NCBI GenBank assembly: GCA_040394475.1
Contig: JBEBSD010000008.1
Location: 1-64,000 of the forward strand
Direction: 5' to 3'
From: JBEBSD01 sp040394475
GTDB lineage: Bacteria > Bacteroidota > Bacteroidia > Cytophagales > Spirosomataceae
Length of the DNA stretch: 64,000 bases
The notes beneath the pieces were generated by a model, which saw nothing but the letters and a program-made list of their open reading frames with translations, had not been told where the DNA came from and searched no databases. Below are positions 7,878 through 16,335 of this stretch, one piece after another (within the stretch, counting starts at the first letter, position 1; each line of letters opens with the position of its first letter). The position numbers were made by a program, and so were the translations under genes.

Positions 7878-10800
7878 AAATCAATATTTACACCAAAAAT
7901 CAATTGTTTAACCAGTGGAAAACTCAGCGCTCCGCCACGTTCCGGATCGTAGTCTTTTATCTTGCTGAACGTAAAATAGTTCTGTAAGGTAGAATAGACC
8001 CGCAGCCTGCTGACTCCCAGTCTTCCCAGAGAAGATTTCGGCAAATTATACCCCAGGGAAACATCCCTTATTTTCAGGAAAGAGCCATCGACATAGCCCA
8101 ATGTTGATTGGAACATATAATTAGTGGTAGAAAAGGAGCTGTTGGGCCGGGGGAACGCATTGGTCGGGTTCTCCGGGGTCCAGTAATCTACGTTGGAAGA
8201 GTTTTCAAGGGCGCTGGGCTTGTAGGCCGTATTGGGTTCATAATTGATAAATTGCCCGACCCTTGCAAACACAAATACACTCAGGTCGAAATCGCCGTAC
8301 GCAAAATGGTTATTGATCCCGGCCGAAAATTTCGGTACCTGCGAAAAAGTCACCCGGTCGTCGGGGTCGCTTCTGCCATTGCCGTTGGTATCCGCCACCT
8401 TGACATCGCCCGGCTTAAACCCTCCAAACTCGGTAGCCGCCGTCTCTTCTCCCAATTGCCAGATCCCTATTTTCTTATAATCATAAAACACTTTAGTAGG
8501 ATCTCCGACGAACCACCCGTTGGCTTCATTACGGGTCACCCCGCTGTTCAACGCGACGATTTTCTCCCTATTCAGGGTAAATGACCAATCTGTCGACCAG
8601 CTGAAGCGCCCCTTTGCGATATTCTGTGTATTCAGGGATAATTCTATTCCTTTATTCTCGGTTTGGCCGATATTTTCCATCACCTCGGTATAGCCCGTTG
8701 CCGGTGGAAGCAGGCTGGGCAACAACAAATCTCTTGTCTGAGACCGGTAGACCTCGACACTTCCCGAAATCCGGTTGCTCAGGATCCCGAAGTCAACTCC
8801 TGCATTCCAGGTGGCGGTGGTTTCCCAGGTCAGGTTCGGATTAGGGATGGCGCTGGGCCAATAGCCGAAGGCGGCTGTCGTGCCAAAAGAATAGGCAGAA
8901 TTGGCGAGTCCTCCTTTTGTGGCATAAGGGTCAATGGCAGCATTACCCGATTTCCCCCAGCTGACCCGCAGTTTCAGATCATTGAACAGGCTGCCATCTT
9001 TCAGAAATCCTTCCTCAATCACCCGCCAGGCGCCCGATACCGACGGGAAATAGCCCCATTTATTGCCCGCTGCCAATACAGAAGAACCATCTGTCCGGAG
9101 CGAAGCCTGTAAGATATAGCGGTCCCATAGTTTATAATTGACCCGCCCGAAGAAAGAAGCGATGCGTGTTTCTCTCAGCCTGCTTCCTATAGCTTTGGAA
9201 ATGGTATTGGAATTGATATCGTGATAGGAGGTAACCGGTGACGCCTGATTATTTCCGGAAGCATCATATTCTTCATACTTCGTTCCCAGGGAGCTGGTTC
9301 CGACCATAGCATTGAGTTCATGGATGCCGAACGCTTTCCGGTAATTCAGGGTGTTTTCCCAGGTATAGTTAAACCCGTTGTTGATTTCTACCCCTGAAGA
9401 CGAATTGCGCCCTACGTTGGCAATGGTATTATAATCTTTGAAATACCCCCGGCGGAAGTCGGCAATATCCAGTCCGATGGTCGTTTTGAAAAACAAGTCT
9501 TTGGCCAGCTTGATATCCAGGTAGGCGGAAGTAAACAATCGTTTGTCGAGCAGGTTGTTTACAAAAACTCCGGGTTGTTCGTCTGCCAGCGGCGTAAACT
9601 GTGCACTATAGCCGGGCGCCGGATTGAGGATCAGCTTTCCGTCGTCATCGAATGCCCTGGCAATCGGCAGGATCTTATTCGCCATGTTGAGCGGATTGTC
9701 GCGTTTGTCCTGGTTTTTGTAGGTATAAATCGCATTGATCCCCACCTTAAACCGGTCGCTCAATTGATGGTCAACACTGATTTTCCCATTGATCCGGTTA
9801 AAAACATCGTTCAGCAACAAGCCTTTATCTTTCTGGAACCCCGTAGAAATAGCAAATACTGTTTTCTCGTTGCCGCCGGTCAGGTTCACTTCATAGTTTT
9901 GCAAAAGACCGCGATGGAAGATATAGTCCTGCCAGTTTTCAAACTGCTTGTCCTGGATGAACTGGTATTCCTGCACCTGAAAAATATCCTCGTCCTTACG
10001 GTACCTCCCGTCCTCACTGGTAGTCCGGTAGGCCTCCCGTTTCAATTGGGCGTATTCCTCGCCGTTCATCATCCGGGGATAAAGCGCTTTGCTGTTGACC
10101 GAAACGTAGGAATTAACCGAAAGCTTTGCCTTTCCGGCGGTTCCTCTTTTGGTCGTGATAATAATGACCCCATTCGCCCCGCGGGTTCCATAAATAGCAG
10201 TTGACGCAACATCCTTCAGGATTTCAATGGATTCGATGTCGGTAGGGTTGATATCCACAAACGAACCGTAAGGAATACCATCTACCAGTACCAGCGGATT
10301 GTTATCCGCCCGCAGTGACCGGTTCCCCCGCAACAGGATATTGATCCCCGCTCCCGGCTGCCCCGACGACTGTGTAATGTCGATTCCGGCGACCTTCCCC
10401 TGCAGCGATCTCAGGGCGTTGGTGGTGGGAATGGCGGTAATATTCTTTGCCTTGACTGAAGTGATTGCACCGGTTACATCGCTCTTCTTCATCGTACCAT
10501 ACCCGACCACCACAATCTCTTCGAGCGCCTTCGTATCCGGTGTCAGCCGGATGTCGATCAGGCTGCGTTGATTAATCGGAACTTCTTGCGGACTATAGCC
10601 TACAAAAGAAAAAATCAGGATCCCGTTTCCATCCGGTACTTCCAGACTATACGACCCGTCTGCGTTGGTAGTTGTCCCGGTAGCCGTTCCCTTCAAAAGG
10701 ATACTGACACCCGGCAGCTGTTCCCCATCGATTGCCGTCACTTTCCCCGATACCTTGAAAGCGACCCGCTGCCCCGGGAATTCCACGCCGTTTCGTTGCT

Positions 10801-10891
10801 GTCCTCCGGCAGGTGCTTCCGTTTCCGCCTGTATCGTCAGGGGAAAAACCAGCAAGCACACCGCATAAAGATTAAGTAATTTTTTCAACAT
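7874..10891 (-). CDS. SusC/RagA-type TonB-dependent outer-membrane transporter
   Basis: 1005 residues. A signal peptide (1-22) is followed by a carboxypeptidase-regulatory-like domain (about 46-125, VSGKVTAIDGEQLPGVSILLK), the EEIVVVGYG motif, a plug domain (about 135-250, NNPLVLVDGIPYGSF and STAIYGTRGANGVIIITTKRG) and a 22-strand-type barrel to the C-terminus (QLIFGVNIDF). It lacks the STN domain of the other SusC protein in this window, so direct FecR signalling is not expected. It forms a pair with the SusD protein, which follows with a 4-bp overlap. Upstream lies a 490-bp non-coding gap holding a 10-6-10 inverted repeat that resembles an operator. Confidence 0.96.
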   Translation of the reverse strand: MLKKLLNLYAVCLLVFPLTIQAETEAPAGGQQRNGVEFPGQRVAFKVSGKVTAIDGEQLPGVSILLKGTATGTTTNADGSYSLEVPDGNGILIFSFVGYSPQEVPINQRSLIDIRLTPDTKALEEIVVVGYGTMKKSDVTGAITSVKAKNITAIPTTNALRSLQGKVAGIDITQSSGQPGAGINILLRGNRSLRADNNPLVLVDGIPYGSFVDINPTDIESIEILKDVASTAIYGTRGANGVIIITTKRGTAGKAKLSVNSYVSVNSKALYPRMMNGEEYAQLKREAYRTTSEDGRYRKDEDIFQVQEYQFIQDKQFENWQDYIFHRGLLQNYEVNLTGGNEKTVFAISTGFQKDKGLLLNDVFNRINGKISVDHQLSDRFKVGINAIYTYKNQDKRDNPLNMANKILPIARAFDDDGKLILNPAPGYSAQFTPLADEQPGVFVNNLLDKRLFTSAYLDIKLAKDLFFKTTIGLDIADFRRGYFKDYNTIANVGRNSSSGVEINNGFNYTWENTLNYRKAFGIHELNAMVGTSSLGTKYEEYDASGNNQASPVTSYHDINSNTISKAIGSRLRETRIASFFGRVNYKLWDRYILQASLRTDGSSVLAAGNKWGYFPSVSGAWRVIEEGFLKDGSLFNDLKLRVSWGKSGNAAIDPYATKGGLANSAYSFGTTAAFGYWPSAIPNPNLTWETTATWNAGVDFGILSNRISGSVEVYRSQTRDLLLPSLLPPATGYTEVMENIGQTENKGIELSLNTQNIAKGRFSWSTDWSFTLNREKIVALNSGVTRNEANGWFVGDPTKVFYDYKKIGIWQLGEETAATEFGGFKPGDVKVADTNGNGRSDPDDRVTFSQVPKFSAGINNHFAYGDFDLSVFVFARVGQFINYEPNTAYKPSALENSSNVDYWTPENPTNAFPRPNSSFSTTNYMFQSTLGYVDGSFLKIRDVSLGYNLPKSSLGRLGVSRLRVYSTLQNYFTFSKIKDYDPERGGALSFPLVKQLIFGVNIDF

Positions 10892-11037
10892 AATAGTTAA
10901 GGTTAAACAAATTCATTAAAAACTAAAATTGGATTGAACAACTATTTTGATTTTTAAAAATGTTAGAAATACAATTATTAGTTTGAAAAGGTATGAATGC
11001 CGCCGTCGTTCGCAACAATAATCCCCGTATTTATTTG

Positions 11038-11063
11038 TGCAATCGTTCCCGGCAACGTTTGCA
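11038..11063. promoter_or_regulatory. Operator-like inverted repeat upstream of susC/susD
   Basis: TGCAATCGTT and AACGTTTGCA are separated by CCCGGC; nine of ten positions of the half-sites match as inverted repeats. The half-site TGCAAACGTT is of the kind bound by LacI-family regulators, though those sites usually have no 6-bp spacer. It lies about 150 bp upstream of the susC start. No LacI-family gene is in the window. Confidence 0.45.
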
Positions 11064-11257
11064 TCCTGCCGGCTGCTCCGGTAATCTTCCGCAATCAGCG
11101 GCGGCCTTCTCCGCCGCAGGGATCATACTATCTAAAGCCATAATAGGACAAATCCAAGGAAGCTATTTGTAAATGAAACAGAGAAAAACACGCCGTCAGC
11201 AATGGCCGGTTAGCCATTCGGTCTTTGTAGAAGGACGGTTTGCCGCGCGATGCTGCG

Positions 11258-11306
11258 GTCTGCGTGACCCGGTCTGCGTGACCCGGTCTGCGCGACCCGG
11301 TCACAC
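11258..11306. repeat. Heptamer array GTCTGCG/TGACCCG
   Basis: Seven contiguous 7-bp units: GTCTGCG and TGACCCG alternate twice, then GTCTGCG, CGACCCG and GTCACAC. It lies just before the carA terminator, in non-coding DNA. Confidence 0.75.
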
Positions 11307-11323
11307 CAGGGAGAGCGGTGCGG

Positions 11324-11360
11324 AAATAAAAAAGCCGGAAACAGGGATCCTGTTTCCGGC
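11324..11360 (-). terminator. Rho-independent terminator of carA
   Basis: Read on the minus strand, a perfect 12-bp stem (GCCGGAAACAGG/CCTGTTTCCGGC, 3-nt loop, 11334-11360) is followed at once by TTTTTTATTT. It starts 22 bp after the carA stop codon. Confidence 0.92.
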
Positions 11361-11381
11361 GGGAATATGATGCTGGGACTA

Positions 11382-12485
11382 TTACTGTTCTGCCAGCAAT
11401 TTTACAAAATCATTAAAAAGATAGCGCGAATCATGGGGACCGGGAGATGCTTCCGGATGATACTGTACCGAAAACGCCGGTTTGTCCTTTCTCCGAATTC
11501 CCTCGATCGTATGATCATTCAAATTCACATGCGTTGCCTCTACCACGGCACTGGCATGGATTTCATCGGCGTTCACTGCAAAACCGTGATTTTGAGAGGT
11601 AACTTCGCAACGGCCTGTAATCAGGTTTTTGACCGGGTGGTTAAGACCATGATGCCCGTTATGCATTTTATAGGTACTAATACCACTTGCCTGTGCCAGC
11701 AACTGATGTCCCAGGCAAATCCCGAAGAAAGGCTTATTCGTATCCAATAGTTTCGATACAGTCGCTACGGCATAGTCCATCGCGGCAGGGTCTCCCGGTC
11801 CGTTGGAAACAAAAAAACCATCCGGGTTCCATGCCATCAATTCTTCAAAAGAAGTTTTAGCCGGAAAAACCTTGCAATAGCAACCGAGCGCAGCAAGGTT
11901 CAGCAGGATGCTTTTCTTAATCCCATAGTCAAGGACCGCCACGCGCCAGCGCGCTTCGGTTTCCTCGCCGAAGAAATAAGGTGTTTTGGTGCTGACGACC
12001 GACGACAGCTCGAGACCTGCCATCGACGGGACTTTGAGAAGTTCCTGCTGCAGCTCCCTTTCATCCAGGATCTCCGATGAGATGATGGCGTTCATCACTC
12101 CCTTTTCCCGCACGTGGCGCACCAGCTGACGGGTGTCCACCTGGCTGATCCCCACTATCTTTGCGCGCTCAAAATAGGTTTGCAGGGAGAAGTCCGCCTG
12201 ATGCCGTGAATAAACCGTGGAAAAAGTATTGCAGACCATTCCGCTGATTTTCACGGAAGACGATTCCTCCTCTGTTTCCAGTTGTACGCCATAGTTGCCA
12301 ATATGAGCGCTGGTATTGACTACAATCTGTCCGAAATAGGAAGGATCAGTATAGATTTCCTGATAACCTGTCATTCCCGTATTAAAACAAATTTCCCCGC
12401 CGGTGGTTCCTTCTATTCCCAGGTGCAAACCCCGGTAAGCAGTGCCATCCTCCAGTAATAACAAGGCCTGTTTTGCTTGCGACAT
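11382..12485 (-). CDS. carA: Carbamoyl-phosphate synthase small (glutaminase) subunit
   Basis: 367 residues, the usual length. The N-terminal CPSase small-chain domain (LEDGTAYRGLHLGIEGTTGGEICFNT...) is followed by a class I glutamine amidotransferase domain with the nucleophile in FFGICLGHQLLAQ and the His/Glu pair in QYHPEASPGPHDS. It releases ammonia from glutamine for CarB to make carbamoyl phosphate for arginine and pyrimidine synthesis. carB is not in the window. It follows rplQ on the same strand but is separated from it by a terminator, so it has its own promoter in the 111-bp gap. Confidence 0.97.
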   Translation of the reverse strand: MSQAKQALLLLEDGTAYRGLHLGIEGTTGGEICFNTGMTGYQEIYTDPSYFGQIVVNTSAHIGNYGVQLETEEESSSVKISGMVCNTFSTVYSRHQADFSLQTYFERAKIVGISQVDTRQLVRHVREKGVMNAIISSEILDERELQQELLKVPSMAGLELSSVVSTKTPYFFGEETEARWRVAVLDYGIKKSILLNLAALGCYCKVFPAKTSFEELMAWNPDGFFVSNGPGDPAAMDYAVATVSKLLDTNKPFFGICLGHQLLAQASGISTYKMHNGHHGLNHPVKNLITGRCEVTSQNHGFAVNADEIHASAVVEATHVNLNDHTIEGIRRKDKPAFSVQYHPEASPGPHDSRYLFNDFVKLLAEQ

Positions 12486-12585
12486 TCTAATTCGACTAGG
12501 TTTTATGCGATGTGTATTCCTTACAACTTTCTGTAAAGCTATTTACCCGGCCTGTACCGCCATACTACGCAGCGCAAACCGGGTG

Positions 12586-12593
12586 CAAAGTTG
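12586..12593 (-). promoter_or_regulatory. Possible -7 element of the carA promoter
   Basis: On the minus strand CAACTTTG matches the Bacteroidetes -7 consensus TAnnTTTG at seven of eight positions. It starts just after the rplQ terminator and about 100 nt before carA. No clear -33 TTG is placed correctly because the terminator T-tract occupies that position. Confidence 0.3.
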
Positions 12594-12596
12594 GAC

Positions 12597-12634
12597 AAAA
12601 AAAGGGTTAAACGAAAATGTTCAACCCTTTTTTT
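12597..12634 (-). terminator. Rho-independent terminator of the ribosomal protein operon (after rplQ)
   Basis: The 16-bp arms (12597-12612 and 12619-12634) have the form A7GGGTT... and ...AACCCT7. The single non-Watson-Crick position is G-U on the minus-strand RNA but A-C on the other strand, so the hairpin is built for minus-strand transcription. It lies 20 bp after rplQ. Confidence 0.93.
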
Positions 12635-12653
12635 GTATAATTCAGTTAACGCC

Positions 12654-13403
12654 TCAGCCTTCTCTTCCGCCCAGCAATTCATCCTGCCACGCCTTCAACT
12701 CCTCCCACTTGCCATCAGCAGCCAAAGCGGCCTGCTTCGGCCAGGTAGCGGGATCATGCGCTGCAAACTGACTGCCTGCATTGTCCAGGATCTCCCGCAA
12801 TGCTTCCGGAGTGGCGGCGGCCAGTAAGCCGAAGGTAGAAACGCCTGCTGCGGTCAATACTTCTGCAATTTTAGGACCAATTCCCTCGATTTTTTCCAGG
12901 TCGTCGGCGACCGTTGATTCCACCACTTCGGCTTCCTCGATGACGGGAGCTGCCGCTACCGGCGCCTCTTCTTTCGCCTTCTTGCCACCACGGCGGCTAC
13001 GACGCGTTTTAGTCGCTTTTTCGGTATTTGCAAGTGCCAACGCATCATTGAAATCAACCAATTCCATCAGGGCTAATTCCGCATTATCACCCAACCGGCT
13101 TCCCAATTTGATAATACGGGTATACCCGCCCGGACGCTCTGCGATTTTATCGGCCACGACGTTAAAGAGTTCCTTCACTGATTCCTTATCCCGAAGGTAA
13201 GAAAAAGCCGTACGCCGGCTGTGTGTGGAATCATCTTTCGATTTGGTCAGAATAGGCTCCACGTATTTGCGCAATTCTTTCGCTTTGGCCACCGTTGTTT
13301 CGATACGCTTGTTCAAAATTAATGAACAGGCCATATTGGATAGCATTGCGCTACGATGTGAGGCTGTTCTGCCTAAATGATTGTTTTTCTTTCCGTGTCT
13401 CAT
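12654..13403 (-). CDS. rplQ: 50S ribosomal protein L17 with C-terminal helix-hairpin-helix domain
   Basis: 249 residues, about twice the length of a plain L17. Residues 1-120 are ordinary L17 (MRHGKKNNHLGRTASHR, PGGYTRIIKLGSRLGDNAE). A basic then acidic linker (about 130-166, with RRSRRGGKKAKEE) leads into a domain at 167-249 with the helix-hairpin-helix signature KIEGIGPKIAEVL (171-183) and a W-rich end (TWPKQAALAADGKWEELKAWQ). L17 sits near the peptide exit tunnel, so the extension would be on the ribosome surface; its role is not known to me. It ends the operon after rpoA. Confidence 0.96.
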   Translation of the reverse strand: MRHGKKNNHLGRTASHRSAMLSNMACSLILNKRIETTVAKAKELRKYVEPILTKSKDDSTHSRRTAFSYLRDKESVKELFNVVADKIAERPGGYTRIIKLGSRLGDNAELALMELVDFNDALALANTEKATKTRRSRRGGKKAKEEAPVAAAPVIEEAEVVESTVADDLEKIEGIGPKIAEVLTAAGVSTFGLLAAATPEALREILDNAGSQFAAHDPATWPKQAALAADGKWEELKAWQDELLGGREG

Positions 13404-13513
13404 TTTTGATTTAAATTTACCGGGCTACAATCTGCTTCCCGGCGGTCCGTTTCGAGCAGCGAATTTCGCGCTTCAGAAAGGAAACCTGATTGTTATTTGT
13501 TTTTATCTTCAGC

Positions 13514-14503
13514 CTAATCTTCGTCGAGGCGGTATTTACTCACGTCCATTCCAAAGGTCAATTGCTTGTCCTGCACCAATTGCTCCAGTTCTGTCAGTGA
13601 TTTTTTACCAAAGTTGCGGAACTTCATCATATCCGAGATCTCCAGTTTCACCAGATCGCCCAATGATTTCACATCTGCCGATTTCAAGCAATTGTAAGCA
13701 CGTACGGAGAGATCGAGTTCAGCCAGCGGCGTTTTCAGCAGCTTACGCATGCGCAGCATTTCTTCATCCACCTGATTATCATCCTCAGCCTTCTGTTTTT
13801 CAAAAGTCATGGTCTGATCAGAGAACAACATAAAATGCTGAATCAAAATATTGGCGGCCCCTTTCAGGGCATCCTCCGGGTGGATCGAGCCATCGGTTTG
13901 AATATCGATCAGCAAACGTTCGTAATCGGTCCGCTGTTCAACCCGTGTATTTTCAACACTGTACTTTACATTTTTGATCGGCGTATAAATAGCATCCATT
14001 GCGATGTGCCCAAACGGAAGCTCGTTTGCTCTTGGTTCATCTGCCGGTACGTATCCTCTGCCCTTATCCAGGAACAATTCCAGTTCCAGCTCCTGCTTAT
14101 CGTCAATATGAGCGATTACCAATTCAGGGTTCAGCACCTCAAACGAAGTAGTAAACTTACCCAAATCCCCCGCTGTCAAGACCGAAATATTTTTAAGGTT
14201 AACAACAATGCGGTTTTCTACCAAATCGGATACTTTCTTAAAGCGAACCTGTTTCAGGTTCAGAATAATTTCCGTCACATCTTCTACAATCCCTTCAATA
14301 GAAGAAAACTCATGCAGAACACCCGGAAATTTGACACTCGTAATTGCGTAACCTTCCAGTGAAGACAAAAGGATCCGACGCAAGGCATTACCAATAGTAA
14401 CGCCGTATCCTTTTTCCAAAGGCTTGAACTCAAACAACCCGTGAAAATCGTCTGCTTTTTCCATTACGACTTTATCGGGCATTTGGAATGCTAATATTGA
14501 CAT
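13514..14503 (-). CDS. rpoA: DNA-directed RNA polymerase subunit alpha
   Basis: 329 residues. The alpha N-terminal dimerisation domain (about 1-230; FEPLEKGYGVTIGNALRRILLSSLEGYAI) and the C-terminal DNA-binding domain (about 250-320; LDLSVRAYNCLKSADVKSLGDLV, FRNFGKKSLTELEQLV) are both complete. It lies between rpsD and rplQ, the standard position. Confidence 0.98.
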   Translation of the reverse strand: MSILAFQMPDKVVMEKADDFHGLFEFKPLEKGYGVTIGNALRRILLSSLEGYAITSVKFPGVLHEFSSIEGIVEDVTEIILNLKQVRFKKVSDLVENRIVVNLKNISVLTAGDLGKFTTSFEVLNPELVIAHIDDKQELELELFLDKGRGYVPADEPRANELPFGHIAMDAIYTPIKNVKYSVENTRVEQRTDYERLLIDIQTDGSIHPEDALKGAANILIQHFMLFSDQTMTFEKQKAEDDNQVDEEMLRMRKLLKTPLAELDLSVRAYNCLKSADVKSLGDLVKLEISDMMKFRNFGKKSLTELEQLVQDKQLTFGMDVSKYRLDED

Positions 14504-14596
14504 GGTCTGTGTTCCTTTGTTTATAGTAAATGATGGTTGATCAAGCCATCGTTACTTTTATAATTGCGATCGCAAGGCAGGCCGTAGGCCCAAAAT

Positions 14597-14627
14597 GCCG
14601 GATACCCCGCAGTACGGTGTATCCGGC
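14597..14627 (-). promoter_or_regulatory. Stem-loop between rpsD and rpoA
   Basis: The perfect 9-bp arms GCCGGATAC/GTATCCGGC enclose a 13-nt loop within the 132-bp rpsD-rpoA gap, 9 bp after the rpsD stop. No U-tract follows, so it is unlikely to be a full terminator; it may be a processing or partial termination site. Confidence 0.45.
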
Positions 14628-14635
14628 TTGTTATA

Positions 14636-15241
14636 TTATTTAGAGTACAACTCAACGATGAGCTGCACGTTGATGTTCTCGGGGATATCTGATCTTTCCG
14701 GGTACGACACGAACTTCCCTACCAGTTCTTTGCTGTCCCATTCCAGCCAGCTAAAGCGCTTGGTGCTATAGGCTGCCAGACTGTTGGTCACGGCCTCCAG
14801 GGATTTGGATTTTTCACGTACTCCGATCGTTTGTCCCGGTTTCAGGGAGTAAGAGGCAATATTGACAATCTCACCATCGACCAGGATATGCTTGTGCGAA
14901 ACCAGCTGACGAGCTGCACGGCGTGTCGGGGCAATCCCCAGCCGGTAGACCGTATTATCAAGTCTGGCTTCACAGAATTTCAACAGGTTTTCTCCCGTAA
15001 TCCCGCTTTTCACGGAAGCTTTCTGAAACAACAGCCGGAACTGTTTTTCCAGGATACCATACGTATACTTCGCTTTTTGCTTTTCTGTCAGCTGTAAAGC
15101 GTACTCCGACTTTTTACCACGGCGTCCACGACCGTGCATTCCCGGAGGATAATTCTTTTTTGAAAGTGCCTTGCTGGGTCCCATGATGGGCTCTCCAAAC
15201 CTTCTGGCTATTTTAACTCTCGGACCTGTGTAACGTGCCAT
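14636..15241 (-). CDS. rpsD: 30S ribosomal protein S4
   Basis: 201 residues. It begins MARYTGPRVKIARRFGEP and contains the S4 RNA-binding motif (about 95-155; LDNTVYRLGIAPTRRAARQLVSHKHILVDG). It has no N-terminal zinc cysteines (C- type). S4 nucleates 30S assembly on 16S rRNA. It lies between rpsK and rpoA. Confidence 0.98.
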   Translation of the reverse strand: MARYTGPRVKIARRFGEPIMGPSKALSKKNYPPGMHGRGRRGKKSEYALQLTEKQKAKYTYGILEKQFRLLFQKASVKSGITGENLLKFCEARLDNTVYRLGIAPTRRAARQLVSHKHILVDGEIVNIASYSLKPGQTIGVREKSKSLEAVTNSLAAYSTKRFSWLEWDSKELVGKFVSYPERSDIPENINVQLIVELYSK

Positions 15242-15330
15242 TTATTACGTTTATATAAAAATATGTAAGCCGTGGTGCAATTGTGTAATCCCAAGTTCCT
15301 AAATTACCAATTGGATACCACGATGATCAA

Positions 15331-15726
15331 TTAAACTCTTCTGCGTTTGGGAGGCCGGCAGCCGTTGTGCGGCAGCGGTGTGATATCACGGATAGTGGTC
15401 ACTTCAATTCCCGAATTCTGGATGGTCCGGATCGCGGACTCGCGGCCCGATCCCGGACCTTTAACGAATACCTCTGCTTTCCGCATCCCTAATTCGAAAG
15501 CAACCTGTGCGGCCGACTGCGCGGCGGTCTGAGCTGCATAAGGAGTGTTCTTTTTAGAACCACGAAAGCCCATTTTACCGGCAGAGCCCCAGGAAATAAC
15601 CTGTCCGCTGCTGTTGGTAATCGAAATAATAATGTTGTTAAAAGACGCCTTGATATGTACCTGCCCAACCGGCTCTACTATCACAACTCTTTTTTTGGCT
15701 TTGTCTTTTCTCTTATTTTGTGCCAT
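15331..15726 (-). CDS. rpsK: 30S ribosomal protein S11
   Basis: 131 residues with the family's conserved stretches (GQVHIKASFNNIIISITN, ISWGSAGKMGFRGSKKNTPYAA) and the basic C-terminus GCRPPKRRRV. It is part of the 30S platform and follows rpsM by 48 bp. Confidence 0.98.
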   Translation of the reverse strand: MAQNKRKDKAKKRVVIVEPVGQVHIKASFNNIIISITNSSGQVISWGSAGKMGFRGSKKNTPYAAQTAAQSAAQVAFELGMRKAEVFVKGPGSGRESAIRTIQNSGIEVTTIRDITPLPHNGCRPPKRRRV

Positions 15727-15774
15727 GTTTGATCCTTAAAATCTGGATGTAAAATAGATGATCACCAAGTAGTA

Positions 15775-16152
15775 TTACTTAGTCGCTTTTTTCTTGTTCG
15801 CCACAGTCTTCCGCCTTCCTTTACGGGTCCGCGAATTGTTCTTCGTCTTTTGTCCGCGCAAAGGAAGTCCCTTCCGGTGACGAAGCCCCCTGTAACAGGC
15901 AATATCCATCAACCGTTTGATGCTCAGCTGCACTTCTGATTTCAGTGCTCCTTCTACCTTGAATTCAGAACTGATAATCGAACGGATCGCTCCAGATTCA
16001 TCATCGGTCCACTCAAGCACCTTCTTGTTTACGTCAATCCCTGCTTGATTCAGAATTCTCTTTGCGGAGCTACGGCCAATCCCGTAAATATAGGTTAGTC
16101 CTATTTCGCCCCTTTTTTTGTCGGGGATATCTACACCAGCTATACGTGCCAT
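15775..16152 (-). CDS. rpsM: 30S ribosomal protein S13
   Basis: 125 residues. It begins MARIAGVDIPDKKRGEIGLT, contains the helix-hairpin-helix segment YIYGIGRSSAKRIL, and ends in the basic tail that reaches toward P-site tRNA (RTRKGRRKTVANKKKATK). It starts 9 bp after rpmJ. Confidence 0.98.
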   Translation of the reverse strand: MARIAGVDIPDKKRGEIGLTYIYGIGRSSAKRILNQAGIDVNKKVLEWTDDESGAIRSIISSEFKVEGALKSEVQLSIKRLMDIACYRGLRHRKGLPLRGQKTKNNSRTRKGRRKTVANKKKATK

Positions 16153-16161
16153 AATTGAATT

Positions 16162-16278
16162 TTAACCTTGTCTTTGTTTGTATCTGGGGTTCTTCTTGTT
16201 AATTACATAAATCTTACCCTTTCGGCGTATCACCTTGCAGTCGACGCTGCGCTTCTTTACGGATGCTTTAACTTTCAT
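16162..16278 (-). CDS. rpmJ: 50S ribosomal protein L36
   Basis: 38 residues read from ATG at 16278: it begins MKVKASVKKRSVDCKVIRRK and ends NPRYKQRQG. Of the four zinc ligands of canonical L36 (three Cys, one His) only the Cys of VDCK remains; the others are Ser, Asn and Tyr, so no zinc ribbon can form. That is the zinc-free form. Its place between infA and rpsM is standard. Confidence 0.95.
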   Translation of the reverse strand: MKVKASVKKRSVDCKVIRRKGKIYVINKKNPRYKQRQG

Positions 16279-16335
16279 TTTATTGCTGTTTTCCCTTTCT
16301 TAAAACGATTCTACAATCCGGTTGCCCGGTCCCCT

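Larger units (their letters stand above)
10892..11323. other. Non-coding gap between the susC gene and the carA terminator
   Basis: No supported gene. The first 100 bp upstream of susC is very AT-rich. The rest holds the operator-like repeat at 11038-11063, a GC-rich 7-bp stem-loop at 11098-11117 (GCGGCGG/CCGCCGC) and the heptamer array at 11258-11306. An open frame of 65 codons at 11173-11370 on the plus strand has an Arg-rich, repeat-derived sequence and is not called. Confidence 0.6.

Noticed and set aside
11173..11370. Open frame of 65 codons upstream of the carA terminator
   Set aside because: Its Arg/Cys-rich product comes from the GC-rich heptamer array, it runs into the terminator hairpin, and it shows no recognisable motif.
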